This document shows positions 15,597-23,908 of a DNA stretch of 40,534 nt, in pieces (the first letter of the stretch is position 1; every line of letters starts with the position of its first letter). The notes beneath the pieces are model-generated. The model was not told where the DNA came from and searched no databases. It was given only the letters and a program-made list of their open reading frames with translations. This DNA comes from Pseudoalteromonas shioyasakiensis (GTDB lineage: Bacteria; Pseudomonadota; Gammaproteobacteria; Enterobacterales; Alteromonadaceae): the NCBI RefSeq assembly GCF_022398475.1, contig NZ_JAKEVM010000025.1, positions 1-40,534 of the forward strand. Reading direction: 5' to 3'. Both the position numbers and the translations under genes were made by a program.

Positions 15597-17003
15597 TTAT
15601 TGCTCTGCTACTTCGCTGTTTGCTTCACTAAAATCACCACCAAGGGCAATATGTAAGTTGATTCTATTAATAATTAACTGGTTTTTAATTTCGATTACCG
15701 AGCTTTGCGCATTAAACGAACGGTCTTGTGCATCGAGTACCGTGGTGTAGGTAACCAAGCCACTTTGATATTGTTCAAACGCTAATGCCTCTGCGGTAAT
15801 GGCATTTTCTTGCGCTTCTATGGTTTTTTCGTAGCGTACTTTAAGCGCTTGCTCTTGGCTGATGGCTGTTTCAACATCGTTAAAGGCATCATAAAGTGTG
15901 GCAAGATACGCCTGTTCTTGGCGCTTAACGCTCAGTCTTGCTTGTTCTTCATTGGCTTTTAAGCGACCCCCTTCAAAAATTGGCATCGAAATACTACCAA
16001 TCAGCGACCACGCTAAGCTTGAAGGCGAAAATAAGTCGCTCACTCTATCTGTGCTATCACTCATTGATGCAGAAAGATTTAAGCTCGGAAAACGCTGTTT
16101 GTGCGCGTAAGCAAGCCCAGCATCGGTGCTAAGTAATTGATACCAGCTTGCCATTAACTCAGGTTTGCGAGTGATAAGCTCTGAAGGTAAACCTAGTGGA
16201 ATAGCACTATCGAGTAGTGGTAAATCTGCGCTAACGCTTAACGCGCCAGTTGGGTATTGGCCTGTTAAACGCTCTAAATCGCGAATCGATTTAGTTAACG
16301 TTGCTTGCTGCGCCGCAATGTTCGAGCGCTCGGTATTTAGCTCATTACGAGCAAGATAAACATCAAGTGCTTCATTTAGACCTTGGCGATAACCTGACTC
16401 AATAATATCTAAATTTTTCTCAGCGTTTTGCTCACGCTGCTTATATAGCTCAAGTAATTTGTGGTTAGTAATAACATCAAACCAACCCGCTACCACATCA
16501 GCGACTAATTGTTGCTTGCTTTGTGCAAAGGTGGCTTTTTCAGCTAGGTACTCAAGGTTTGCTTGTCGTTCTGAGGCCGACAATTTTCCCCATAAATCAA
16601 CTTCGTAGCTTAATTCTAATGATGCAGAACTAGCATTGTTATAACTAACAGGGCGGTTATCTTTACTACGGCTCGCACGTGTTGATAAATCAAGGCTTGG
16701 CCATAAATCAGCCCCAGCAGCAATAAGCTGCTGCTCTTTAATCGCGACATCATAGCCCGCTTGTAAAATCGCTTGGTTATGGGCTAATGCTTGCTCAACT
16801 AAAGTAAAAACTTGAGGATCGTGTAATTGCTGCAACCAGTTATCTTCAACAGCAAGCGCCTTGTCGCCAGAAGGGAGTTGCTGCCATGCACTTGGTACAG
16901 TATCAAGCTCAGCAACTCGTTCATTGTGAGTCGGCTGGCTCGCACATGCACTTAGCAAAATTACACTTAAAGCCAATAAACTCGGCTTATATTGCCAATT
17001 CAT
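15597..17003 (-). CDS. Outer-membrane efflux channel lipoprotein (TolC/NodT/OprM type)
   Basis: A 468-residue outer-membrane factor. The signal peptide ends in the lipobox LSAC (Cys near residue 20), so the mature protein is a lipoprotein as in OprM. Two repeats of the outer-membrane efflux domain follow (about 70-240 and 270-455), rich in Ala/Gln/Glu amphipathic helices with LSYEVDLWGK and YQSGLVTYTTVLDAQ segments typical of NodT-type channels. It is the first gene of the operon, so the pump brings its own channel and need not share a genome-wide TolC. The promoter must lie in 17004-17130. Confidence 0.93.
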   Translation of the reverse strand: MNWQYKPSLLALSVILLSACASQPTHNERVAELDTVPSAWQQLPSGDKALAVEDNWLQQLHDPQVFTLVEQALAHNQAILQAGYDVAIKEQQLIAAGADLWPSLDLSTRASRSKDNRPVSYNNASSASLELSYEVDLWGKLSASERQANLEYLAEKATFAQSKQQLVADVVAGWFDVITNHKLLELYKQREQNAEKNLDIIESGYRQGLNEALDVYLARNELNTERSNIAAQQATLTKSIRDLERLTGQYPTGALSVSADLPLLDSAIPLGLPSELITRKPELMASWYQLLSTDAGLAYAHKQRFPSLNLSASMSDSTDRVSDLFSPSSLAWSLIGSISMPIFEGGRLKANEEQARLSVKRQEQAYLATLYDAFNDVETAISQEQALKVRYEKTIEAQENAITAEALAFEQYQSGLVTYTTVLDAQDRSFNAQSSVIEIKNQLIINRINLHIALGGDFSEANSEVAEQ

Positions 17004-17132
17004 TCTAAAAACCTGAAAAACATCTATTTATGAGTGTAATTCAAGCACCACGTTAAGTTTTGCTCAACTGACTTTACATAACATTACACTGCCTTACATT
17101 TGGGGACGATGAACGGTAGGAAAATGGAGGTA
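17004..17132 (-). promoter_or_regulatory. Upstream region of the efflux operon
   Basis: A 129-bp AT-rich stretch between the channel gene and island E, which should hold the efflux promoter on the minus strand. I found no hexamer pair or palindrome strong enough to name. The heptamer array of island E begins at 17133, so expansion there would change DNA just upstream of the promoter. Confidence 0.35.
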
Positions 17133-17178
17133 AGTTGCGAGTTGCGAGTTGCGAGTTGCGAGTTGCGAGTTGCGAGTT
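17133..17178. repeat. Tandem heptamer array (AGTTGCG) x6
   Basis: Six exact units plus a partial one. The unit is a one-base variant (G for T) of the CGAGTTT unit at 892-982 and holds the same place relative to the downstream hairpin, ending in the same GAGTTTTCAAAATTGTAG junction. Confidence 0.95.
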
Positions 17179-17216
17179 TTCAAAATTGTAGCAGCGATTT
17201 TATATCGCGTAGGAAT

Positions 17217-17265
17217 GGTGCTAGGTGCTAAGTGCTAGGTGCTAGGTGCTAGGTGCTAGGTGCTA
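17217..17265. repeat. Tandem heptamer array (GGTGCTA) x7
   Basis: Seven units, the third being AGTGCTA and the others exact. Followed by ACAGCATAGTGTTGG as in islands A and B. Confidence 0.95.
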
Positions 17266-17501
17266 ACAGCATAGTGTTGGTGTTGGATTCGTAAAGAGGT
17301 CACCCTACCAAATCGAATTTTTTGTTCGGCGTTAAAACGCCTCCTTCAACTCGTATCTCGGGCCTCGAAACTCGTACCTTTACTCTTTCCCCTCGCTAAC
17401 TCGCTAACTTTTTCATCTGATAGCTGACGGCTGAAAGCTGATAGCTCTTTAAATTTCACGCCTAGGGGGATGTAAAATCGTGATTTGGAGGTGACAGAAA
17501 C

Positions 17502-17528
17502 AAAAAAGCCTCGCGATTGCGAGGCTTT
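17502..17528 (-). terminator. Terminator of the tRNA operon
   Basis: On the minus strand AAGCCTCGC and GCGAGGCTT form a strong stem with a four-base loop, followed by a T run, eight bases after the last tRNA-Phe. Confidence 0.92.
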
Positions 17529-17535
17529 GAATCAA

Positions 17536-17611
17536 TGGTGCCCAGAGGCGGAATCGAACCACCGACACGAGGATTTTCAATCCTCTGCTCTACCGACTGA
17601 GCTATCTGGGC
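17536..17611 (-). tRNA. tRNA-Phe (GAA), copy 4 in transcription order
   Basis: A 76-nt cloverleaf with encoded CCA. The anticodon stem GAGGA/TCCTC encloses loop TTGAAAA, so the anticodon is GAA. Acceptor GCCCAGA pairs with TCTGGGC. Identical in sequence to the three other Phe copies in the array. Confidence 0.97.
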
Positions 17612-17639
17612 AATATTTAGTTTTATGCAGAATATCAAC

Positions 17640-17690
17640 AAGGATTTTCAATGCAATTCCCGATGGCTCTACCGACTGAGCTATCTGGGC
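17640..17690 (-). pseudogene. Broken tRNA-Phe copy 1
   Basis: The minus strand reads the first 25 bases of tRNA-Phe exactly (acceptor 5' strand and full D arm), then an unrelated stretch, then TTGAAAATCC from the anticodon loop and 3' stem. The T arm and acceptor 3' strand are missing, so no cloverleaf can close. It lies between an intact Phe and an intact Thr gene in the same transcript. Confidence 0.8.
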
Positions 17691-17698
17691 AAAATAAA

Positions 17699-17774
<76 letters not shown>

Positions 17775-17825
17775 ACACTAAACCTGTGTGCGTTTTGCAC
17801 TTAATCACATTGTGATTATAAATAA

Positions 17826-17901
17826 TGGTGCCCAGAGGCGGAATCGAACCACCGACACGAGGATTTTCAATCCTCTGCTCTACCGACTGAGCTATCTGGG
17901 C
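17826..17901 (-). tRNA. tRNA-Phe (GAA), copy 3 in transcription order
   Basis: Identical to the Phe copy at 17536-17611, CCA included. Confidence 0.97.
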
Positions 17902-17927
17902 ATTTTAAACTTTCGTTTAAAAATAAA

Positions 17928-18003
<76 letters not shown>

Positions 18004-18060
18004 ACACTAAAATCGCGTGCGTTGTGCACTATAATCACTTTAAAAGAGATTATCAAATAA

Positions 18061-18136
18061 TGGTGCCCAGAGGCGGAATCGAACCACCGACACGAGGATT
18101 TTCAATCCTCTGCTCTACCGACTGAGCTATCTGGGC
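18061..18136 (-). tRNA. tRNA-Phe (GAA), copy 2 in transcription order
   Basis: Identical to the other Phe copies, CCA included. Confidence 0.97.
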
Positions 18137-18164
18137 AATATTTAGTTTTATGCAGAATATCAAC

Positions 18165-18215
18165 AAGGATTTTCAATGCAAATCCCGATGGCTCTACCAA
18201 CTGAGCTATCTGGGC
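18165..18215 (-). pseudogene. Broken tRNA-Phe copy 2
   Basis: Nearly the same fragment as at 17640-17690, with the same unrelated flank (TTAGTTTTATGCAGAATATC) separating it from the intact Phe. Its D loop reads AGTTGG as in the neighbouring tRNA-Thr rather than AGTCGG as in Phe, suggesting a mutation or exchange with Thr. GGATTT-GCATTGA-AAATCC forms a perfect six-pair hairpin here but lacks the T33 of a functional anticodon loop. Confidence 0.78.
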
Positions 18216-18241
18216 ATTTTAAACTTTCGTTTAAAAATAAA

Positions 18242-18317
<76 letters not shown>

Positions 18318-18387
18318 ACACTAAATCTGTGTGCTATGCACGATACTGATGTTTAAAGCATAAATTAAACACCAATATATTATATAA

Positions 18388-18463
18388 TGGTGCCCAGAGG
18401 CGGAATCGAACCACCGACACGAGGATTTTCAATCCTCTGCTCTACCGACTGAGCTATCTGGGC
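18388..18463 (-). tRNA. tRNA-Phe (GAA), copy 1 in transcription order
   Basis: First gene of the array on the minus strand, identical to the other Phe copies. About 60 bases separate it from the promoter -10 hexamer. Confidence 0.97.
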
Positions 18464-18511
18464 AAATTTTAAACGCTTTTATGAGCAACAGATTTGGTTG
18501 TCGCTGTCTGG

Positions 18512-18551
18512 GCGTGCGGCGTATTAAACGGGTTTTGCCCTCTCAAGTCAA
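18512..18551 (-). promoter_or_regulatory. Stable-RNA promoter of the Phe/Thr tRNA operon
   Basis: On the minus strand TTGACT (18546-18551) is followed after exactly 17 bases by TTTAAT (18523-18528), then a GC-rich stretch (ACGCCGCACGCC). That is a near-consensus sigma-70 promoter with the GC discriminator typical of growth-rate and ppGpp-controlled tRNA and rRNA promoters. The rest of the 18464-18776 gap holds the tRNA leader and the kinase upstream region and shows no gene. Confidence 0.85.
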
Positions 18552-18754
18552 CTTTTTTTTGAGGATTCTAACTGTTTGCACAGTTTTCAATCAAGATTGC
18601 TGTTTTTAATAGTTTTTAGCTTATTTAATCTACAAACTTTGTGCTTTTTGGTTGACCCTCATCATAAAAGGGTTACCTATGTTAAAAACGTGGTGAATTT
18701 TTCTTCATAGATGGTAGGATTGTCCAATAATCAAGAATATGCTTAATGATGCTG

Positions 18755-18760
18755 TATAAT
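18755..18760 (+). promoter_or_regulatory. Possible -10 element of the hybrid-kinase gene
   Basis: A perfect TATAAT lies 16 bases before the start codon, so the leader would be only about 10 nt with no good Shine-Dalgarno. No convincing -35 is present at 16-18 bases. Confidence 0.35.
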
Positions 18761-18776
18761 TTGTTGGACTAAAGCC

Positions 18777-21542
18777 ATGCCAAGTAAATCAAATTCACCT
18801 GTAAAAGGCCTACTACCGCTTTTTATAATCACGAATCTTGTCATCACCCTACTTGCGGTTGTTGCTTACTCTTTTTATCCAACAAGTGAAGTAACTCAGC
18901 AAGATAGCAAACCAACTATCACAGCGCAGCAATTATCAAATCAGCTTTCAGCACCTCTAATCAGCGCATTAACTATGCCTGGCCAAGATAAAGTAAAAGA
19001 GGTTCTCGATTTAAGTCACCTGCTTAATGATGGCTTTGATTACTATTTATATCGATATGAATTCAACGGCGATGTATCGCTTGTATACGCCAGTAATAAG
19101 AAGCTAATCGAAGCCAGTAAAGTTAATCAAAAGCTAGAACAAAACACCCTTATTCATACGGTGTTAGAGTTTAATGATCAACCAGTTGGTGAACTGGTTA
19201 TAAAGCAACACCCGATTGCTGAACCCATTGCGCAGGCTGCAGGTCTTGCATATGGTTTAGCCGCATTGACTTTAGTAGCACTGGCTATTTTATCTTTTGC
19301 CTTAAGTATCTTTATTAATAAGCGTTTTACTAAAAGTAGTGAGTCATTAAGCAGTGAGTTAATGGCCATCACAGACAATGCTGACTACCAAGCCCAAGTA
19401 AATGAAAACCTAGATTTTGGTTTGGATTCAGTAGCAAAAAATATCAATTTATTACTTAATAAAGTTCAATCAGCAATAACAGAAAACAAAGCTGCTCAGG
19501 CAGATTTACAGAAACTACAAAGTGGTCTAGAAAACGAAGTACAAAACCGTACTCTAGCTCTTGAGCAAGCAACTCTCAAAGCCGAACAGGCAAACGAAAC
19601 CAAAACGACTTTCTTAGCAACCATGAGCCATGAAATTCGCACCCCTATGAATGGGGTTATCGGTACCATTGACTTACTTCGCCAAACTGAGCTTGATGGT
19701 GCGCAGCACAGATTAAGTACAATTATTCGTGATTCTGCATTTTCTTTATTAGGCATATTAGATGACATTCTCGATTTCTCGAAAATCGAAGCAGGTAAAC
19801 TGAATATCGATAATATTCCTTTCTCAGTGTCAGACACCATTGAAGAAGTCGCTCGTGTTTTATCATCGGTGGCCAAAAAGCGTGACCTTGAATTAGAGCT
19901 GGCAATTGCGCCAGATATCCCTACAAATTTGATTGGTGATACGGTGCGTGTTCGCCAAGTACTTTATAACCTATGCAGTAATGCAATTAAGTTCACTAGT
20001 ACTGATGATAAACATAAAGGCCACGTTAAAATCTCGGTAGAGGTGGCTCAAAACACCACTGATCACTACACCCTGCGTTTTAGCGTATTAGACAACGGCA
20101 AGGGTATGACGCAAGCACAGCTTCGCGAAATCTTTAACCCATTCATTCAAGCTGAAGGCTCAATCACCCGTGAATACGGTGGTACTGGTTTAGGCTTATC
20201 GATTTGTAAAAGCTTAACTGAGCTAATGCTAGGTACCATCTCTGTAACAAGTGATTTAGGTATTGGTAGTGAGTTTGTTGTCGAGTTACCTTTTAGTACA
20301 CAAGGTAAAGTTGAATATGCTCACAAGCAGGTAATGAAAGACCAACGTGTTGTAGTTGTAACCAATCATGATGGCCGCAAAAAACTACTTACTCGTTATC
20401 TATCATTTATGGGGGCAACACCTGTTATTGCTGATAGCAGCGACAAAATCGAAGCTGAACAAGATAAAAAAGATATTATTTGGATCCTCGATGGTATCGA
20501 AACCATGGAAGATATTAACTATATCTTACGTCGCTTGCTATACACCTTAGAAGACAATAAACAGCAAGTCATTGTATTAAGTAAGCTAGATGAAGCCGCT
20601 GTTAATCATAAAAATATCTTCTATCTAAATGCTGCACCGCTGTGTAAGTCTAACTTTATGATGTCGCTACTAGTGGCGGCAGGTTTACATAAGCCAAAAC
20701 AAATTGCTTCGGCTAAGTCATTTAACGACTATTTAAGTGTTGATAAAGCCCGCGAAGAGAACAAACTTGTATTGCTTGTTGAAGACAACGTATTAAATCA
20801 GCAAGTGTTAACTGATCAGCTCCATCTATTAGGTTATGGTGTTGAAGTAGCTGAAAATGGTGAAAAAGGCCTTGAAGTATGGCGTGAAGGTAAACACTCA
20901 ATTATCTTGACCGATTTACACATGCCGAAAATGTCAGGCTACGATATGGTTGAAAAAATTCGTCATGAAGCATCGCAGCTTGAAGATATTAACGCGCAAC
21001 CTTATGTGATTGCTATCACCGCCAATGCCCTTAAGGGCGAAAAAGAACGCTGTTTAAGCATAGGGATGAATGATTACATCACCAAGCCTGTTGAGCTAAA
21101 TGTGCTCGAGGCCACTTTGCACAAATGTGCATACAAAACGAATCCTGAAGCCACTAAACTTGAAGTTAAAAGACCAACAGCGCCTATTGATATGGCGATG
21201 CTTGCTAACTATGTAAACAATGATGAAGCAAAGAAACTACGCTTTTTCAAAATGTATTTAGAGCAAAGTAATCAACTCAGTAAAGAAATCAACAGTGGTG
21301 TTATTGAGCAAGACTTAGAGAAAATAATTTCAGCCTGTCATCAGCTCAAGTCAATCTCAAAAACGATTGGTGCAATGAAAGTTGCAGAACTAGCAGCGGT
21401 ATTTGAACAACGCTGCAAAGAAGATGAACTGTCAAGCGATGATTTAATTGAACTGCGCGATAGTTATGAAATTGAATACTCCAAAGTAGCTCAATTCTTA
21501 AAAGAGCAAATACAAAGAGCTGAGCAAGAAGCAACACATTAG
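18777..21542 (+). CDS. Hybrid sensor histidine kinase with pseudo-receiver, receiver and HPt domains
   Basis: A 921-residue inner-membrane phosphorelay kinase. Order seen: TM1 (about 13-32), a small periplasmic sensor (about 33-145), TM2 (about 148-172), a linker with coiled coil (about 230-275), HisKA with SHEIRTPMNG (His285), HATPase with FNPFIQ and GGTGLGLSI, a receiver-like segment (about 523-640) without a recognisable phospho-acceptor motif, a true receiver with LTDLHMPKMSG (Asp713) and ITKPVE, and an HPt domain with CHQLKSISKTIGA (His855). Length is like BarA but the sensor wording is not, so I give no symbol. No response regulator is adjacent. A terminator follows 2 bases after the stop. 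Confidence 0.9.
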   Translation: MPSKSNSPVKGLLPLFIITNLVITLLAVVAYSFYPTSEVTQQDSKPTITAQQLSNQLSAPLISALTMPGQDKVKEVLDLSHLLNDGFDYYLYRYEFNGDVSLVYASNKKLIEASKVNQKLEQNTLIHTVLEFNDQPVGELVIKQHPIAEPIAQAAGLAYGLAALTLVALAILSFALSIFINKRFTKSSESLSSELMAITDNADYQAQVNENLDFGLDSVAKNINLLLNKVQSAITENKAAQADLQKLQSGLENEVQNRTLALEQATLKAEQANETKTTFLATMSHEIRTPMNGVIGTIDLLRQTELDGAQHRLSTIIRDSAFSLLGILDDILDFSKIEAGKLNIDNIPFSVSDTIEEVARVLSSVAKKRDLELELAIAPDIPTNLIGDTVRVRQVLYNLCSNAIKFTSTDDKHKGHVKISVEVAQNTTDHYTLRFSVLDNGKGMTQAQLREIFNPFIQAEGSITREYGGTGLGLSICKSLTELMLGTISVTSDLGIGSEFVVELPFSTQGKVEYAHKQVMKDQRVVVVTNHDGRKKLLTRYLSFMGATPVIADSSDKIEAEQDKKDIIWILDGIETMEDINYILRRLLYTLEDNKQQVIVLSKLDEAAVNHKNIFYLNAAPLCKSNFMMSLLVAAGLHKPKQIASAKSFNDYLSVDKAREENKLVLLVEDNVLNQQVLTDQLHLLGYGVEVAENGEKGLEVWREGKHSIILTDLHMPKMSGYDMVEKIRHEASQLEDINAQPYVIAITANALKGEKERCLSIGMNDYITKPVELNVLEATLHKCAYKTNPEATKLEVKRPTAPIDMAMLANYVNNDEAKKLRFFKMYLEQSNQLSKEINSGVIEQDLEKIISACHQLKSISKTIGAMKVAELAAVFEQRCKEDELSSDDLIELRDSYEIEYSKVAQFLKEQIQRAEQEATH

Positions 21543-21543
21543 A

Positions 21544-21567
21544 AAAGGGCCTATTGGCCCTTTTTGC
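21544..21567. terminator. Bidirectional terminator between the kinase gene and yggX
   Basis: AAAAGGGCC-TATT-GGCCCTTTTT is symmetric, with a T run on the plus strand and a shorter one on the minus strand. It serves the kinase gene and probably also yggX. Confidence 0.85.
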
Positions 21568-21582
21568 TTTTAGATAATGCGC

Positions 21583-21855
21583 TTATTTTTCTGGTGGACG
21601 GTAGCCTTCGATTTCCACGTCTTTACCTTCAAATAAGAAACCTACCATTTGCTCTTCTAAAAAAGCACGGTGCTCTGGGTCCATCATGTTCAGATGTTTT
21701 TCGTTGATCAACATCGTTTGCTTATGTTGCCATTGGCCCCATGCTTCTTTACTGATGTTGTTGAAAATCTTTTCACCAAGCTCACCTGGGTATAGTTGGA
21801 AACCTAAGCCTTCAGCTTCTTTTTGTAACTTTTGACAAAATACTGTGCGTGCCAT
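21583..21855 (-). CDS. yggX: YggX, Fe(II)-trafficking / iron-sulfur protection protein
   Basis: A 90-residue cytosolic protein of the YggX family, which protects Fe-S clusters from oxidative damage and is proposed to handle labile Fe(II). Seen: [17 protein letters not shown] start with the conserved Cys7, [18 protein letters not shown], and the [22 protein letters not shown] core (about 36-57). It follows mutY by 15 bases in one operon, the arrangement found in enterics, and MutY is itself an Fe-S enzyme. Confidence 0.95.
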   Translation of the reverse strand: MARTVFCQKLQKEAEGLGFQLYPGELGEKIFNNISKEAWGQWQHKQTMLINEKHLNMMDPEHRAFLEEQMVGFLFEGKDVEIEGYRPPEK

Positions 21856-21870
21856 AATTGCTCTCTACTC

Positions 21871-22947
21871 TTATTGCGTGATGCTATTGTAATCTATTGC
21901 GCTTAATTGTTTAACCAGCTTTTTCGTTGGGGCTGCAAGGCCAACCTCAACTGACTCATCAAGCGGATACCAAACTAGTTGCCGCTCATTAATAAGATCT
22001 GGAATACTCGGCAAGGTTAAAACATGTGGGTTGATGGTTAGCTCAAAATGCGAAAATACATGGGTAAAGGCTTCAAGTGCCTGCGTATTGTTTGATAAAC
22101 CATGCTGGGCTAAAAATGTTTCTAGCTCAGTTAATTCGCTAAACTCAAAAAAGCCAAACAAACCACCCCATATCCCTGAGCTTGGGCGCTTTTCCATAAG
22201 CACCTTATTATCGCAGGCTAGTATAAGTTGATGACATGACTTTTTCGGCACAGCTTTCTTCGGCTTTGAATGCGGGAACTCTTTAACTTTACCTTCTTTA
22301 AAAGCAAGGCATTTACTATTTAAAGGGCAAGGCTCACAGTCAAACTTACTTCGCGAACAAAGACTTGCACCTAAATCCATCATTGCCTGATTAAACTCAG
22401 TGACCGACTCTTTAGGCGTTAATTGCGATGATAATGACCAAAGGTGATTTTCGACCTTTTTCACTCCATACCAGCCTTCAACCATAAAAAAGCGTGCCAG
22501 TACTCGTTTAACATTACCATCTAAAATTGGATGATGTTGGCCAAGTGATAAAGACAAAATTGCCCCAGCAGTTGAGCGACCAATACCCGGCAAGTCCATC
22601 ACCTCTTCAAGCGTGGTTGGAAATTTACCTTGGTATTTATCACGAACAATTTTTGCCGTTTTATGTAAGTTGCGCGCACGGGCGTAATAGCCAAGCCCAG
22701 TCCAATGGTGAAGCACCTGATCTTCATCCGCATTAGCAAGCGCAATGATGTCAGGAAAGCTTTGCATAAACTTTTCAAAGTAAGGAATAACAGTTACTAC
22801 TTGGGTCTGCTGCAGCATGACCTCAGAGATCCATACCTTATAAGGGGTTTTATTTAGCTGCCATGGCAGAGTTTTACGACCGTGAAGGTGGTACCAGTCA
22901 ACCACTTGGTTTGCAAACCAGGTTGACTCCTTATTGCTTAAATTCAA
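21871..22947 (-). CDS. mutY: A/G-specific adenine DNA glycosylase MutY
   Basis: A 358-residue enzyme that removes adenine mispaired with 8-oxoguanine. Seen: [10 protein letters not shown] with the catalytic Glu (Glu42, aligned to E. coli Glu37), the helix-hairpin-helix [25 protein letters not shown] with the catalytic Asp, and the 4Fe-4S ligands in pattern C-x6-C-x2-C-x5-C. The C-terminal NUDIX-like domain (about 230-345) reads 8-oxoG. The start is TTG (22945-22947), five residues longer than E. coli; no in-frame ATG precedes the conserved region. An ATG-TTA-TTT-TGA mini-ORF ends across that TTG. Confidence 0.93.
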   Translation of the reverse strand: MNLSNKESTWFANQVVDWYHLHGRKTLPWQLNKTPYKVWISEVMLQQTQVVTVIPYFEKFMQSFPDIIALANADEDQVLHHWTGLGYYARARNLHKTAKIVRDKYQGKFPTTLEEVMDLPGIGRSTAGAILSLSLGQHHPILDGNVKRVLARFFMVEGWYGVKKVENHLWSLSSQLTPKESVTEFNQAMMDLGASLCSRSKFDCEPCPLNSKCLAFKEGKVKEFPHSKPKKAVPKKSCHQLILACDNKVLMEKRPSSGIWGGLFGFFEFSELTELETFLAQHGLSNNTQALEAFTHVFSHFELTINPHVLTLPSIPDLINERQLVWYPLDESVEVGLAAPTKKLVKQLSAIDYNSITQ

Positions 22948-23165
22948 AATAACATCTTTACTTGCTGAAGCTCATTTCGGCCAAGTCTATTGCAGTTAGT
23001 TAGGCCAAGCAAGCCGAAGAGGCTCTGTTCTATCTAAATAGCTCGTACATGATCGCAATATTAATCTCGAAAGATAAACAGGCCCTGACTATTGTACTCA
23101 AGGCGCAGGTCAGGGATAATACGCAACCTTTTTCTATAGTCAGTATTTTAATCAGGCCAAAATAT

Positions 23166-23891
23166 ATGAGTGACTCAAGTAACCCAAACCTCGAGCAAGC
23201 AAAGCAAGAGGGTAAATACATCCGCACGATTCGTAGTTTCGTTAAGCGCGAAGGTCGCCTAACAAAAGGCCAAGCGGCAGCCATCGAGAAGTGTTGGCCA
23301 ACTATGGGCCTTGAGCACAAAAATGGCATGCTAAACCTAGCAGAAGTGTTTGGTAACGATAACGATGTGGTACTAGAAATCGGTTTTGGTATGGGCAAAT
23401 CGCTAGTTGAAATGGCTAAAAACGCACCAGAACTTAACTTCATTGGTATTGAAGTTCACCGCCCAGGTGTAGGTGCTTGTTTAATGGATGCCGATGAAGC
23501 TGGTGTAACAAACTTACGCGTATTCGAGCATGATGCGGTTGAAGTGCTTGCTGACTGTATTGCCGATGAAAGCTTATCTAAGCTGCAATTATTCTTCCCT
23601 GATCCATGGCATAAAAAACGTCATCATAAGCGTCGTATCGTACAACCAGAATTTGCACAAAAATTACGTAGCAAATTAAAAATTGGCGGTGTTTTCCATA
23701 TGGCCACTGACTGGGAAAATTATGCAGAGCATATGCTTGAAGTAATGCAAGTGGCTGAAGGCTACAAAAACCAATCAGAAACTAACGATTACGTTCCTCG
23801 CCCAGATTCACGTCCACTGACAAAATTTGAGCAGCGCGGTCACCGTTTAGGTCACGGCGTATGGGATCTAATGTTCGAGCGTACTAAGTAA
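23166..23891 (+). CDS. trmB: TrmB, tRNA (guanine-N7)-methyltransferase
   Basis: A 241-residue SAM-dependent enzyme making m7G46 in the tRNA variable loop. Seen: the SAM-binding motif [15 protein letters not shown] (about 70-84), the [13 protein letters not shown] segment, and the family signature [21 protein letters not shown] (about 140-160). ATG 23166 is chosen because the 241-residue product matches the E. coli length (239). An upstream in-frame ATG at 23049 would add 39 residues with no family match, probably the leader. It faces mutY, as in enterics, and is followed by rsmC after 17 bases. Confidence 0.94.
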   Translation: MSDSSNPNLEQAKQEGKYIRTIRSFVKREGRLTKGQAAAIEKCWPTMGLEHKNGMLNLAEVFGNDNDVVLEIGFGMGKSLVEMAKNAPELNFIGIEVHRPGVGACLMDADEAGVTNLRVFEHDAVEVLADCIADESLSKLQLFFPDPWHKKRHHKRRIVQPEFAQKLRSKLKIGGVFHMATDWENYAEHMLEVMQVAEGYKNQSETNDYVPRPDSRPLTKFEQRGHRLGHGVWDLMFERTK

Positions 23892-23908
23892 TAAAAGGTA
23901 AAAGCAGC

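Larger units (their letters stand above)
17133..17465. repeat. Intergenic repeat island E
   Basis: This island lies between the efflux operon promoter and the tRNA operon terminator. Order: AGTTGCG heptamers (17133-17178), a GTAGCAGCGATTTT-type hairpin (17188-17212), GGTGCTA heptamers (17217-17265), the ACAGCATAGTGTTGG spacer, a GTAAAGAGGTCACCCTAC hairpin (17291-17308), a GGCGTT/AACGCC hairpin whose foot has decayed from CTAC to CTTC (17325-17347), a pyrimidine tract, AACTCGCTAACT (17398-17409), and a half hairpin AAATTTCACGCCTA (17451-17464). Relative to islands A and B the right arm of the opposed pair is deleted, joining the left arm directly to the GGTGCTA array. Confidence 0.85.

Noticed and set aside
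886..17465. Insertion sequence or transposase gene within the islands
   Set aside because: No coding frame with transposase features exists; any mobilising enzyme must be encoded elsewhere.
17485..17679. 64-residue open frame over the tRNA array
   Set aside because: It reads antisense through a tRNA-Phe gene and the terminator, a common false call.
17640..17690. A functional eighth tRNA
   Set aside because: The T arm and the 3' acceptor strand are missing and the anticodon stem does not form.
23049..23165. 39-residue N-terminal extension of TrmB
   Set aside because: It would exceed the usual family length, and the segment is the mutY-trmB divergent leader; ATG 23166 fits.
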